A stretch of 64,000 nt of DNA, taken from positions 263,773-327,772 of the forward strand of contig CAUYUJ010015009.1 of NCBI GenBank assembly GCA_963575745.1, written 5' to 3'. A program made the position numbers and the translations under genes. How positions within the stretch are numbered: position 1 is the first letter of the stretch; every line of letters begins with the position of its first letter. Under the pieces are notes generated by a model. That model did not search any database. It was not told the origin of the DNA and worked only from the letters and a program-made list of their open reading frames with translations. Shown piece after piece: positions 23,135-34,557 of the stretch. Origin of the DNA: Prorocentrum cordatum (Eukaryota; Sar; Dinophyceae; Prorocentrales; Prorocentraceae).

Positions 23135-24460
23135 ATGGAGTCCGCGGGGTATCTCTTCTTGCTGTCTTTCGTATTACTGCGTTTTACCAGAGGGCAGGCA
23201 GGAGTACCTGTCGTATGCGACTACATTTTGGATCAGTGGAGCGTATTCGTGCACGACTTCGATGCTTTCTGTTTAGGACTCGTCCGTCACTGCGACGCAG
23301 TATGCAAAGAAAAAGGGTGCTCGTATTTAGCCCATCGAGAAGGCTTGCATACTCAGTATTCCGGCTTGCACTTTATCCGTGCACTTCGCAGGGTTCGTAT
23401 ACGACGGCGTCTTGTCGCATTTGCGGAGAAGTGGGCGCACTTAGCATCGGGGCTTCAGCGTCCCTGTGGCGACGGTATCCCCAGCGCGGACATCATGGCC
23501 ATGGGGGACAGTATCCCGGACTACGTGGCCGTGGCCGTGCAGAAGAACAAGGTGAAGATGGCCGGTAAGTATAACAGCATGGACTGTATGAGGTGTTTTA
23601 TGCACATGGTTGAGTATTGCATTGGCTTCACGCCTGCGGAGTATACCGAGGAGCTGCATCAGTGGTTTCTGAAGCGGCAGTGTCGGAAGTGGGCACGCTA
23701 TGCTGCTGCGGAGCTCGCGTATTTTGGCGTGGTTTCCTGCGACACAATGACCACAGCATTGGGTCGTATGAGGAAGGCTCTCAACAGCACGTCTCAAGTG
23801 AGCGTCGCGACCATGTATGTATTGTTCTGCGAGACGCGGCAGGCTATCAACAGGTATTCGTTGCATGGTGTTTGGTATCTCATTGACGCGTATGACAAGA
23901 GCAAGTCTGTGCGGGCAAACGTTTCGCGTGTCCGGCCTGGGCTAGTATCGACGCGTTGTCACACAATTCAGCTTTTGGAGGCGATCCGCAGCTGTGTGGG
24001 AGTATCGCTTGCTGTGCTGCGGACCTTGGGAGGTGGCGTATCAGACGGCGGACCTTGCGAGGTGGCGTATCAGCTCGGTCGCCGCCGTCTGTGTCCCAAG
24101 GTAGAATCTGACGGTATTCCAGAGCTCCGTGTGCTTGCGAGTTGTCTCAGCGTATTGACACAGAAGGTGCAGACGTATGCGAGGCAGCCTTCGCAGCAGT
24201 ACCGCGGCTTGGTCAAGGCCGCCAAAGGTCTGGGTATCAAGTACGGGAAGTCGCATACGGTGAAGAAGCTCGCGCTGCTCGTGAAGCGAGGTATGCTGCA
24301 GCCTTCAGGCACCGGTGCGTGCAAACGGACGTACCAGGAGCTGGTATCCGCAGCGCACGCTCGCGGCGCCAGCGAGTATCAAAGAATTAAAGTGCAGGGA
24401 AGGTGGACCACCAGACGTGTATCCAAAGCCACGTTGGAAGCGCTGGTGGCTGAGCCCTAG
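23135..24460 (+). CDS. orphan protein of 441 aa with SAP-like C-terminal repeats
   Basis: ATG at 23135 follows the DinoSL relic; an upstream TTG is not needed. The N-terminus (LFLLSFVLLRF) is hydrophobic and could be a signal or anchor segment, though a buried helix is equally possible. The body is basic with several Cys and no recognised motif. Two C-terminal segments, LVKAAKGLGIKYG...VKKLALLVKRG and LVSAAHARGASEY...VSKATLEALV, have the helix-loop-helix pattern of SAP/Rho-N nucleic-acid-binding motifs (weak inference). A 29-bp tandem duplication (GCGGACCTTGSGAGGTGGCG at 24019 and 24048) lies inside the ORF without closing it. The last 22 codons are part of the repeated 3' cassette. Confidence 0.6.
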   Translation: MESAGYLFLLSFVLLRFTRGQAGVPVVCDYILDQWSVFVHDFDAFCLGLVRHCDAVCKEKGCSYLAHREGLHTQYSGLHFIRALRRVRIRRRLVAFAEKWAHLASGLQRPCGDGIPSADIMAMGDSIPDYVAVAVQKNKVKMAGKYNSMDCMRCFMHMVEYCIGFTPAEYTEELHQWFLKRQCRKWARYAAAELAYFGVVSCDTMTTALGRMRKALNSTSQVSVATMYVLFCETRQAINRYSLHGVWYLIDAYDKSKSVRANVSRVRPGLVSTRCHTIQLLEAIRSCVGVSLAVLRTLGGGVSDGGPCEVAYQLGRRRLCPKVESDGIPELRVLASCLSVLTQKVQTYARQPSQQYRGLVKAAKGLGIKYGKSHTVKKLALLVKRGMLQPSGTGACKRTYQELVSAAHARGASEYQRIKVQGRWTTRRVSKATLEALVAEP

Positions 24461-25318
24461 GGGCGGTGCTCAGTTGTATAGTGCATTGTGGCAGACTTTG
24501 GTGTCGAGCAGAACTGTATGAAAGAAGAGCCACCAGTAATGACATACACACACATATACACACACATGTAAACATTCGAGCTCGGTGCGCATAGCCATGC
24601 CTTTACACGCAGACGTGCACATGCACAGTCTCGTACACATATACGTGCGTCGAGACATGCACTGATATTCCTCGTACTTACGCAAACACATACACTTGTA
24701 CATAGAGACACACACGTACTAACACATACAGACACACATACATCCATGGATACACAAATGTATCATCAAAGATGTGTTTCGCAAATGAGACCTCCGACAC
24801 GCAAAACGGTCTCGCAAGTATAAAATGCTGGTAGCTGTCCGAAGTGTCTTCTCCGTCTTGTGAAGGATCGCGCTTGGCGACGACACGTCAGGGAAAGTGG
24901 ACCACCAGACGTGTATCCAAAGCCACGTTGGAAGCGCTGGTGGCTGAGCCCTAGGGGCGGTGCTCAGTTGTATAGTGCATTGTGGCAGACTTTGGTGTCA
25001 AGCAGAACTGTATGAAAGAAGAGCCACCAGTAATGACTTACACACATATACACACACATGTAAACATTCGAGCTCGGTGCGCATAGCCATGCCTTTACAC
25101 GCAGACGTGCACATACACAGTCTCGTACACATATACACGTACGTTCGTCGAGACATGCACTGATATGTACGTATCCTCGTACTTACGCAAACACATACAC
25201 TTGTACATAGAGACACACACGTACTAACACATACAGACACACATACATCCATGGATACACAAGTGTATCATCAAATATGTGTTTTGCAAATGTGACCTCC
25301 GACACGCAAAACGGTCTC
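24397..25318. repeat. 3' cassette, two tandem copies
   Basis: Copy one (24397-24888) contains the true 3' end of the preceding gene; copy two (24889-25318) repeats it, including the orphan C-terminal codons, and ends abruptly at ACGGTCTC. With 20407-21170 this makes about 3.5 copies. Confidence 0.88.
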
Positions 25319-25856
25319 TCATGTCTATCATACGTTTCATGTGCTATACGTATCATACATGACACGGGGATGTGTGTCAAAACATGCCCCAGAAATGTGA
25401 CCAACTCTGGTGTGTATGTGTCCCATGGCTAGCAGACGTATCATGTGCAATATGTATCATGTGCAACACGGCTCACGTGTAATATGTGCTCCGAGGGCTT
25501 TCCCACGGAGTCGCCAAACCCATCTGGGGATCTTGGGAGGGCCTCCCAGGGCCCTGTGGTTATGTATTCTCTTTAGGCCGTCGGCCCCAGCCGCCAGACA
25601 TCTCTGGGTATCTGGGGGGTTCCCAGGGCCCGATTGTCTTAGTTTCTGTGACCCGATTCCCAGGGGAAGTTTATGAGGGCGTCTGGGGGGTTCCCAGGGG
25701 AAGTCTATGAGGCCTGTGGATTCAAATAAAAAGATGAAGTGAGTATGCCTGCTCTGGTCGCATGTGCGGCGGCGGACTTCGTCTTTCCGACGGCGCTCGC
25801 ATGAGTGTTCTGCGTGTACGGTCGTATGGACTTTGGCATTTGGGCACATGTATGCG
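25319..25856. other. mixed repeat interval
   Basis: Holds one satellite monomer (about 25388), a CCCAGGG/TCTGGGG-rich stretch at 25490-25710 and a short leader-cassette fragment at 25740-25785. No gene is recognised. Confidence 0.6.
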
Positions 25857-25930
25857 GTTCGCTTCTGTTTGTACGTAGCGGTTTCTGCTCAAGCCGCTTA
25901 CTGTATATCGCGAGATCGTATTCACCTCCA
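25857..25930 (+). promoter_or_regulatory. shared 5' leader with DinoSL relic, copy 2
   Basis: Near copy of 19519-19592. Bases 25873-25893 (ACGTAGCGGTTTCTG then CTCAAG) match DinoSL at 16 of 21 positions, 54 bp before the ATG at 25948. Confidence 0.65.
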
Positions 25931-25947
25931 TATTGCCGGCCTTCCGT

Positions 25948-26913
25948 ATGGCTTCCCAGATGGCCGGTCGGCTCGACCCCGTGACGGGCGAGTATTACCC
26001 AAGCGATGATGAAGTGCGCTACAGTATGGAGCGCTGGCACACGCCACCCAACCACGAGGCGTATGCGCGGCGCTGGCTCAAGCAGTGTGGCTCGGAGAGG
26101 TGGTTCGCGTGCGGTATCTTCTTCCCTATTCTATGGGAGGGTGTCAAGGGCGTATGCCTCGCCGTATCGAGCGTTATGTCCACGAGGCAGTCGAAGACGA
26201 ACAACGACCCGGACTACCAGCACAGTATGGGGGGCATCCCCGAGCCGGAGTGGCTTTACTTCGACGCCTTCTTCTACGCGCGCGCGGTATTCGGGAACTT
26301 CTCGGTATTCCAGGATGAGAGGCTTGGGAAGCCCATTGGCTACCTTCTGCACGTATTCGACACGCTGTGCACCGCGCGAGGTATCGTCGCCTGGAAAGCC
26401 AACCTCTTCGTCCACCCGGGCCAGTGGGTGTATAGCAGTATGCGGTATTTGCTCGGTCAGCTCGCTATTCCCATTCATGCGGAGATCGTATCCGGCCTCT
26501 CCTACAGGGCCCTCGCCACCTTGGACGTATTCATTGCGTATCACGCGGCCTTCATGGGTACGGACCCGCAGAAAATGGCCATTTGGAACGTATCCCCTGA
26601 GGTCGGCCCAGAGATGAAGTATCCGCGTCAAGACCAGTGGTGGTGGTTGCCCGTATGGCGGTCTTTTGGTCAGAGCGACGAGTATCCGAACATGCTCGAT
26701 TACCCGGCCTTGCCACCGCAGGTCCACAACGTGCTCGCGTTAGCACTGCCGTATGCAAGCCCCGGCTCTCTCGCCAGCAGGCGTATCGGCAATATCATTG
26801 GGCATTTGGGAGCGCACGGGTATCAGCCAGGCCCGCACCTGCATCAGCCAGGCAGCCATGTATCAGCCAGCCGCAAGCGCCTTTGCGACGTCGCAGACGA
26901 CGAGTCGCCTTAG
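25948..26913 (+). CDS. orphan protein of 321 aa
   Basis: ATG at 25948 (MASQMAGRLDP) is the first Met after the shared leader. The protein is rich in aromatic residues (WLYFDAFFYARAVFG, QWWWLPVWRSFG), has no obvious signal peptide and ends in a His/Pro-rich stretch followed by a basic ASRKRLCDVADDE tail that may act as a nuclear signal. No family is recognised. It shows the strongest GTAT enrichment in the window (29 in about 1 kb by hand count against one ATAC). Confidence 0.65.
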   Translation: MASQMAGRLDPVTGEYYPSDDEVRYSMERWHTPPNHEAYARRWLKQCGSERWFACGIFFPILWEGVKGVCLAVSSVMSTRQSKTNNDPDYQHSMGGIPEPEWLYFDAFFYARAVFGNFSVFQDERLGKPIGYLLHVFDTLCTARGIVAWKANLFVHPGQWVYSSMRYLLGQLAIPIHAEIVSGLSYRALATLDVFIAYHAAFMGTDPQKMAIWNVSPEVGPEMKYPRQDQWWWLPVWRSFGQSDEYPNMLDYPALPPQVHNVLALALPYASPGSLASRRIGNIIGHLGAHGYQPGPHLHQPGSHVSASRKRLCDVADDESP

Positions 26914-27349
26914 TATGCTTCTGGGTGAGTATACTCCTACGTGTGACTGGACCTGTTTGCGAAAGCAGGAGAAAGTATGGCACCCCTTTGTGTCCAGAGC
27001 CGCGCCGTCTGCGTTATTCCTTTCTCGCTTCTCTCCTTTCCTCCTTGTCCTGCTCCTCCTCCCCCTCTTGCGCCTCGGAGCCGTATTGGAACTGTCGATG
27101 GCCATCTCCCTGTCTCCCTCGCATGTCTGCTTGTACATATGTATAATTTCAGAACTAAACGTGCATGTGATCGTTTAGAACATGGTGGACCGTGCGTATG
27201 TCACGAACCTTGTGTACTTTCTCTCCCTCCGTCTGGCTGTGCACGCGCGCGTTGGGCAGTGAGAGTTAGGATCACAGCGCCACCAGTGTATGAGCAATGC
27301 ATGCGTCATCCTTGGGACTGTATAACAGCAGAAACAGACAACATTGCAT
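26914..27349. other. gene-free interval, end of island
   Basis: GTAT density falls off here (last cluster near 27289-27319). A pyrimidine-rich stretch lies at 27005-27070. Nothing else is recognised. Confidence 0.5.
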
Positions 27350-27492
27350 CGCAGCGGGACAGCCATCGGGACAACCATCGGGACAACCATCGGGACAACC
27401 ATTTGGACAAGCATCGGGATAACGATCGGGACAACCATAACCATCAGGACAACCATCGGGGCAACCATCGAGACAACCATCGGGACAACGAT
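27350..27492. repeat. 12-bp minisatellite
   Basis: About 12 copies of CGGGACAACCAT with single-base variants. The encoded RDNH repeat is not considered protein. Confidence 0.93.
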
Positions 27493-27740
27493 ACCTTCTC
27501 TCTTGTGTCCTCCCACATCCCTCAGGAAGTTGCCCTAAAGATGTGACCGACTCCTCTCTCTCCTTCTCTCTGTCTCTCGCTCTTTCTCTGCTTCATATCT
27601 ATCATACGTAACACATCTACTTGTGTAATCGCCTTCCCAGGAATTTGCCTCAAAAATGTGACCAACTATCTTGGCACTGCGTACCATCTCACGTGTACCG
27701 TGTACCACATCTTCTCAGGTTGCCTCACACATGTGACGAA

Positions 27741-27805
27741 TCTCTTTCTATCTCTCTCTCCACTGGCTCTCTGTCTTGCTCTCTCTCTCTCTCTCTCTGT
27801 CTCTC
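27741..27805. repeat. (CT)n microsatellite
   Basis: TCTC dinucleotide tract with CTGG and CTGT interruptions. Bases 27806-28095 hold nothing recognised. Confidence 0.85.
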
Positions 27806-28095
27806 TGTACTATGTATGTCATGCGCAACAAATGCACCATGCGGGGCACATGCGGGGCCCAAACAAGTGATCAACCTCTGCGGGTGTGTACTCCACGCCA
27901 GTGTAGTATCCACGATCGTCCGCGCGCCACGAAGTGAAGTGTCCTGACGTCATAGGGCGGGAAGCTGGGTGTGGTTGGTTCCCGAGAGTCGTGTGGATAT
28001 TTGGTAGAGCTTGCATTGCCCCCCCACGAAGTGGGGGTATTGGCTGGCGTCGCATGAAAACCCTGGCACTGGGGAGAACACTGAGCGTTCGGGTA

Positions 28096-28118
28096 AAATG
28101 ATTGTTGTTGTTGTTGTT

Positions 28119-28149
<31 letters not shown>

Positions 28150-28158
28150 TTGTTGTTG
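28096..28158. repeat. (TTG/TCG)n microsatellite
   Basis: Preceded by AAAATGATTG exactly as at 7009. Bases 28159-29203 have no recognised gene; an (AG)n run lies at 28912-28926. Confidence 0.88.
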
Positions 28159-29203
28159 CCGGTTTCGGCCTCCCAAGGCCCTCCCAGGGCCCCTGGGCCT
28201 TGGACCGTCAACACAAACGGCTCGGAGTGAACAAATAGGTCCCGTTGAAAGTCCTGGGGTCAAGATTCTCTCGTTTCCCTCAGGACCCCCTTTCCCGTGT
28301 GCAAAGAAAACCGTCGCCTGGGATTCATCATGCTCTCCTGAGTAAGCCGAGATCGTCCACACGATCCGCACCGATTTGCATGACAGTGCACGGGCTGATC
28401 TTGCGTACAAGTGTGCCAGCGACAGGCGAAACATGCGTACGCATCCGTCTCTTGCCTGCTGTGGCGACAAATCGAACCAGCATCGCGACGGTACCCGTGA
28501 CGGTACCCCCGTTTCGAATGAAATTATAACGACTTCACAAGTATAACTTAAACGGACTGCCTTGGCAAGCAAATTGAAAACTATTGCAGGCCTCGAACAC
28601 GGCCGCCAGGCCCGGCAGTCCGCCGGGCCAAGAAATAGCGGGCGCAAAGGCAGACAAGGGCACACGGGACTAGACCTGCCCGTCATTGCCGCATCGCACC
28701 TCCCGCAGCGCCCTCCCGACCATCCTCTGGGCCCGAGGCCTCGTGCTCCCCTCATGGTCGCTCCGTGCAGCACTGGGCCGGAACAGAACGACCACCGCCC
28801 TTGGGCACGGCTGCTGCGCACTGATCACCTCGTGGTCGTGGTCAGTGGCTCTGAAGATGGTCTTGGCCACTCCTCATGCACATGGTCTTGGCCGCTCGTG
28901 GCTTAGCCGGAGAGAGAGAGAGAGAGGTCTTCGCCACTCATCCTCGGCCCGTCTGCAGTCCTCCTCTCCCTCCACGACGCCCCCCCCCCCTGGCCTTCCG
29001 ATCCTCTGAGATGCTGCTGGTCCACAGCACACGGGCCTACGCTGTCTGGCCCTGCGCTCATCGATTCGGGGCGGACGAAGGGGGGAGAACTGCGGGGGGG
29101 TTAGCGCAACAGCTGCACGCGGCAGATCTCTCCAGCGCCAGGAGGCGCCAGATGCCGTCGCGCACGGAGGACCGTGCCTCGCGGCGGGGCCAAGGCCACC
29201 TCC

Positions 29204-29421
29204 GACCTCCGGTGTCGTGTCTTGCCAGTTCGTGGCCGTGGACCTCTTCAGTGAAGGGGAACTGGGACACACAAATAAATACACAAATAAAAGGGTTCCC
29301 CTATCTTTTCAAATATTTTCTGGGATTCTGTCTTCCCCCCCACTTCCAATATTTTCCCATATTTTCTGACCTCCGGTGTCGTGTCGTGTCTCGTCAGTTC
29401 GCGGCCGTGGACCCCTTCAGG
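29204..29421. mobile_element. AT-rich dispersed element copy 1 within a direct duplication
   Basis: The element at 29265-29367 (ACACACAAATAAATACACA ... CCATATTTTCTG) recurs near 36.9, 41.6 and 62.0 kb. Here it is flanked by two ~48-bp direct copies of GACCTCCGGTGTCGTGTC at 29204-29251 and 29368-29421, consistent with insertion or template switching. Confidence 0.6.
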
Positions 29422-29547
29422 GACTCCACTTCCCTACTCGGACCCTTTTGCGACGGCCCCAAGGCCCAGAGACGGCGCTCGGAGGCCCGAGCTGGCCCGA
29501 CACCCCCGCCCTGCTCGTTCTGCTCTTGCCAGGCGCGGGGGGTCTGA

Positions 29548-29625
29548 GGAGGAGGAGGAGGAGGAGGAGGAGGAGGAGGGGGAGGAGGAGGGGGAGGAGG
29601 AGGGGGAGGGGGAGGAGGAGGAGGG
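29548..29625. repeat. (GGA)n microsatellite
   Basis: About 25 GGA/GGG triplets. Confidence 0.95.
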
Positions 29626-29732
29626 CCCCCCTCCGCCCCTCCCGAGCGCTCGGCCCTGAGCGCCCGCAGCCGGCGGCGGCGCTTCACCTGGAACGCCCGC
29701 GCCAGCATTCGCCGGAGCGTGTGGACCCCCCT

Positions 29733-29832
29733 CCCTGGCGCGCGGAGCGCGCCAGGGGCGGCGCCAGAGGCGCGCCAGGGGGCCCCAGCGCCGATCCGAG
29801 AAATCCGCGCGGACCTCCGAGCTTTTATATTT
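29733..29832. mobile_element. double-hairpin element, copy 2
   Basis: Core GGCGCGCGGAGCGCGCC then AGGGGC then GGCGCCAGAGGCGC at 29737-29776, with the right terminal repeat (GATCCGAGAAATCCGCGCGG) at about 29794-29813. The left terminal repeat is missing. Confidence 0.7.
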
Positions 29833-29939
29833 GTGTCACTTTTTGTTCCCCTAAGGGAGGCGCACACGCCGCTCCAGGGGCCCAGGGGCAGTGGCTACGG
29901 ACCCACATTGCCCCCTGCGCAAAACCTGCCCTCGGGGAT

Positions 29940-30090
29940 CACCCGGGCCAGTCGGGCTCTGCAGGATCCTGCAGGAGCCTGCAGGATCCTGCAGGCAAGC
30001 CCAGGTCAATGCACCCCTGGCCCAGCAAAATCCTGCAACATCCGGCGCTCTGACTGACTTCCGTTTGCATTGACCCCCGTCTCTTGTTGG
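29940..30090. repeat. GATCCTGCAG repeats and dispersed CGTTTGCATTGACCCCC motif
   Basis: Short tandem GATCCTGCAG units are followed by TCCGTTTGCATTGACCCCC. The same pair of motifs occurs near 33520-33710 and 61920-61990, and the second alone near 37940. Confidence 0.75.
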
Positions 30091-31433
30091 CGGCGCGCAT
30101 AGGTGGGTAGGGGGATGGGGGAAGGCTTCTTTGAAGGAGGCTGCTTCTTACAAGGCGCGGGCCTCACATCTGTGGAGAAGGCCCGCGCGCGTCACATCGG
30201 GAGGGTGCCTCTAAGAAGCCTCCCCCCCTCCTCACACTCCCCTCCGCGCGTGGCCGATGAGCCCCGATACCTCCCCCACCTTCCGCCCCCAACACCGTCG
30301 TCCGCCCCGAGCAGATCAGACGACGTGGGCCGCCATGGCCGGCTGGGCGAACACACCCGGAGGGCCGTCCGCAGCCGCGGAGGCCTGTGGCGGGTCGGCC
30401 GACGCCGCCTCCTTCCGGCCGAACTCCTTCCGGCATGCAGCAAGCGGGGCCTGACGGAAACAGGGCCCCCCCTTCCAAGACCAGCTCTTCGCCCCGAGGC
30501 ACCCTCTGACGGCGCCGGGGCCCGGAGAGGGCCCCGAGAGGGGGAGGCACCTCAAGGCCCGCTTCCCTCAGGACCGGCTTGCCGAGGGAAGAGAGGTGTG
30601 CACGTGCACCGATCCTGGCCGGGACCATTCTGGGCCCTCCCATCTCGGCCAGGGAATCACATGCGCCGATCCTGGGCCCCCGCTGCCCTGGGGCGCGCCA
30701 TGCAACTCTCGCGCGTGGTCCGCCTCTCCGCGCCCCTCGACTCCGATCTTCACGCGGGGCACCGCGCGATCCGATTCCTCTTTCGGCGGCCGCGGCGGAC
30801 TCGACATTGAGATCGGGGGCCCTGGCGGGGGGGCGAAACATTGAACGAGCAGCTGCCTCACCTCTACACGGGGTGTGCTGGCCCAGAACGGGCCTGGCCA
30901 GGGCCGGTGCACACGCACACCCCTCGCCGCACGAGGCGCCTTCTGCATCCGGCGCTGCATCCGACGCCTCTGCGCGCGCGTCCGCGGCTCGAACGGGCGC
31001 TCGGAGCTGCTGTTGCCGTGCTCGGAGCCCGAGCCCGCAGTCTGCGCCAGGCGCGCCGGCCACGGGACCTCCTCCTCTCGGCGGCGAGCGGGGGGAGGGG
31101 GAGCATGAAGCCGAGAAGGCGCCTTCTGAGAGGCTTTCGGCGCCTTCGGGCACGGCTTAGAACACCTCTCAGAATGCCGCGGGACTTCCCAAGCCTTCCG
31201 AGAATCCGGGGCGGCCAAGAGGGGGGGCGTCCAAGAGGGAGGGGGGCGCAAATCATGGCCGGCGGCACGTGCGCGGCCCAGGGGGGGGGGGCCATGAACG
31301 TGATGAAACAAGAAGAGGCGCCATGAAATCTGAGGAAACATCATGGCCCACGCCATGCTATCCAGCCCCCCCCAGTCATCCCCCCCCTCTTTGCCGCCCC
31401 CGACCCACCGCGCGCGCCGAGCCTTTTCCCGTA
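30091..31433. other. GC-rich gene-free interval
   Basis: All six frames show long open stretches typical of very high GC, with no recognised domain, so no CDS is called. Confidence 0.5.
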
Positions 31434-31618
31434 GGAGGAGGAGGAGGACGAGGAGGAGGAGGAGGAGGAGGAGGAGGAGGAAGAGGAGGAGGCGGAGGCG
31501 GAGGAAGAGGAGGCGGAGGAGGAGGAGGCGGAGGCGGAGGAGGAGGAAAGGAGGAGCTCTTTGCCGCCCCCGAGAGAAGGCCCACGCCTCCTCCTCCTCC
31601 TCCTCCTCCTCCTCCGCA
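31434..31618. repeat. (GGA)n and (TCC)n microsatellites
   Basis: GGA/GGC-rich run at 31434-31556, then a complementary TCC run at 31588-31614; together they could fold back. Bases 31619-32419 contain no recognised gene. CCCCAGACT plus TTTTTGGATT at about 31913 recurs at 33301. Confidence 0.85.
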
Positions 31619-32419
31619 CTTCCGCCCCCCCCCGGGGCTCGCCGCCCCTCCTCGCGCGGCAAGGGGAGCCCGACGCCGACCAGGCGCACCCGCATCGGCT
31701 CATGCGGGAACTCGCCCGCGTGCAGCCACGCGGCGGGCGTCGGGGCCCCATAGCTGGCGCCGAAGCTCTCGGGGGTCACGACAGCGGGGACGCCCGCCTG
31801 GTGTCGGGTGGGGCACGCTTATAGGCGGAGTTTGGAGGAAACAACAAGACAAACCTAGCCAACATATGCTGAAATCATAAACGATAGTAACAAAAACAAC
31901 CCAAAAACCGTCCCCAGACTGTTTTTGGATTATTTTTCCCCGATCAGTGCTTGAGCTGAAGGGGTCCCAGCGGTAATTGAAAAGTTTGGCGAACATTTCC
32001 CGCCGATTTTGGTAGCAAGCTGGGTTCCCGGTTTTCCGGTTATTGGTTCCAGGCCGATTTCGGTGGGTTCTGGGTTCCTGGGCTCCCGGGTTCCTGGTCG
32101 ATCTCCTCAGCGAAAACCATCCACTGATTGGGGTTTTCCTCTGGTGCAATGGAATATTCCTCCTGTAGAGTTAGGTTGGGTCTGTCCCCCTACAGGGGGA
32201 TTTCGGACAAAAATTCGCCGGCCCAACGGGCCAGGGCGTGCTAAGATCTCCGGTAACTGGTTAACAGTATTAACAGTATTTCTAGTTCGCGCGCGCGGGG
32301 CGGCCCCTGGGGGTCCCCCGGCGAAAAGTACCCCGACCAACGCCCGGTCGCCGCCCGACCGCCGCCCGACCAAGTCTACTCAGAGATGGTTTTCCTTCTG
32401 GGTGCGGCCTCTCAGGCTC

Positions 32420-33060
32420 CCCAGAGCGCGCTCAGAGTGCCCCAAGAGGCCCCCAAGACTGCCCAAGAGGCCCCCGAGACGCCCAAAGAGCGCTCGAAGA
32501 CGCCGAAGATGACCCCAAGACGGCCCAAAAGGCCCCCAAGACAGCCCAAGAGGCCTCCAAGACGCCCCAAGAGCCTTCCAAGAGGCCTCCGAAGAGAGCC
32601 CCAAGAGGCCAACATCGTTGATTTTCATTGTTTTTTTCGATGTTTTTTGTGTTCTGGCTTTTTCGGCTTCCGGACGCTCCAAGACGGCCCAAGAGGCCCC
32701 CAAGACCGCTCCAAGACGGCCCACGAAGCTCCCAAGACGGCGCCGAAACGACCCAAGAGAGCCCTCAAGACGGCCCAAGTGCCGCCCAAGACGGACCAAG
32801 AGGCCCCAAGACGGGCCCAAGAGGGACTCAGGAGGGATACCGAGAACTCAAAAATGGAGCCCTCCGTCCCAGAAGGCGCCCAGGAGGTCCCAAAGAGGCC
32901 CCAAGAGGCCTCCAAGAGGCCCCAAGATGTCGCCAAGAGGCCCCAGGAGACTCCCAGGAGGCCCAAAAGAAGCCCCAGAAGGCTTCAAACATGTCTCCCA
33001 GGCGCCCCCGAACGGCCTCTCAACAGACCCCAAGAGGCCCCCCAAAGAAGCATCTTGACG
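32420..33060 (+). repeat. CCCAAGAGG-type minisatellite, block 6
   Basis: Same family as blocks at 1.4-8.1 kb, with the T-rich core at about 32615-32690 (GGCTTTTTCGGCTTCCGGAC). Confidence 0.78.
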
Positions 33061-33518
33061 ACGACTCTATTTCGCCCCATCGAGAGACGACCCCCAGGGA
33101 ACTGCTTCACCATCAAAACTCCCCACGCAACGCGTCCGAACGACACCCGCCCCCAAGAGCGCAACATGGGCAACGAACACACAAACAAAAACCAGCGATG
33201 CCATATCACGGGCCGGCGGAATGAGCGAAGCGATTCAATAATACAAGAACAACTATTAAAAAAAAACACTCAAAGATGCCCAACAGTACAACTAATAGTC
33301 CCCAGACTATTTTTGGATTTTTTTTGAATATTCCCCGTGCAAGGGGACAGGCCCGACTTGACTGTAGAGGGACAAGACACGCCCGACGTAAGCCTGGTGG
33401 TGTGCGATCTAGAGCGGCGGCTGCTGCCCGTGCCCTCTGCCGGCACCCAGCCCTCCCTGGGGCTCCGACGAGGGGGCGGAGACACATCGGGGATCTTCAG
33501 ACCCGGGTCTTTCCAGAC

Positions 33519-33710
33519 CCAATCCTGCAAGATCCTGCAAGATCCTGCACCCAAACCCGGGTCAATGCGAAGGGTCAATGCGAAGGGTCAATGCGAAGGA
33601 TCCTGCAGGATCCTGCACCCAAACCCGGGTCAGTGCGACCCTGTCCTTGCAGGATCCTGAAAGATCCAGCGCTCTAGCTGACCCCCGTTTGCACTGACCT
33701 CCGTCTCTTG
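33519..33710. repeat. GATCCTGCA/GGGTCAATGCGAA repeats
   Basis: Tandem CAAGATCCTG and GGTCAATGCGAAG units, followed by CCCCCGTTTGCACTGACC as at 30.05 and 61.97 kb. Bases 33061-33518 hold no recognised gene. Confidence 0.8.
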
Positions 33711-33802
33711 AGCCCCGAACGCAACTCTGGCCCGTGGTGCCGGGCTGCTGAGGCATGCCCTACAGCAGGCACACGTGTCAGGAAATGTTGCAATATGAAA
33801 TC

Positions 33803-33850
33803 TCGTCGTCGTCGTGGTCGTTTCGTCGTCGTCGTCGTCGTCGTCGTCGC
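33803..33850. repeat. (CGT)n microsatellite
   Basis: CGT triplets with one TGGTCGTTT interruption. Bases 33851-34214 show no recognised gene. Confidence 0.92.
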
Positions 33851-34214
33851 CATTCAGGGTCGGCGGCACTGGCAGTAAGGCCTTTGCAGTCTTGCAATCT
33901 GAAATCTTGGGGCACATCGTTCCTTGACCTTTGAGGGTTCTCCAACGCTCCAGAACTCCTGTGGGTCCCTGGGGCCATCGGGGGACAAGAGACTTCCGTG
34001 GAGCGCCTGCTGGCTGGCCGATTTCTTGTTTGATGTGCCTTCTGTATGCCCTCGGTGTGCAGAGCTGGCGGCAGCAGCAGGTCTGGGCACGGATGAGCAT
34101 CGCCGATGCGCGAAGGGCGGGCGTCAAGCGGCAGACCCAGAACCTCCGACGCCGTGTATTTTTTTCCACTGCGTGGACCCCCGGAAGTCCGAACTCCTTC
34201 CCAACATTCCTGAG

Positions 34215-34395
34215 CATCGTTTGACCGATCCCCATCCCCAGCGGTGTGGCCTGGGCCCTACTGGCCGATTTATCCCCCTGGATGGGTATATAGGCCGTTT
34301 CCTTCGGGTTTCGAGGGGTGTATCCCCAACTGGGGGAGTAACTTGGTGGGGGTCTCGAAGGGGATGACGATGGGGATGGGGGTCGGTTAAACGAT
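34215..34395. mobile_element. MITE-like element, copy 1
   Basis: Terminal inverted repeats: CATCGTTTGACCGATCCCCA on the left, its near complement GGGGGTCGGTTAAACGAT on the right. The 181-bp non-coding interior contains TTCGGGTTTCGAGG. Copies with the same ends lie at 60890-61074 and 62692-62862. Confidence 0.75.
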
Positions 34396-34557
34396 ACTGA
34401 ATTCTGGTTCCCCGTCCTAAGTCGCTCTTTGACTGCCCAAAGCGCCCTGGGAGAACCGTGCCGAACAGACCTGCCGAGACCCGCAGAGGCTCCGACGCCT
34501 CTCTGCGTGCTCCTCTGGTCTCCGCCTCTTTTCGACTGCACCGCGTGTTTGCTCGCC

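Noticed and set aside
27350-27546. protein with RDNH repeats
   Set aside because: The peptide simply translates a 12-bp minisatellite.
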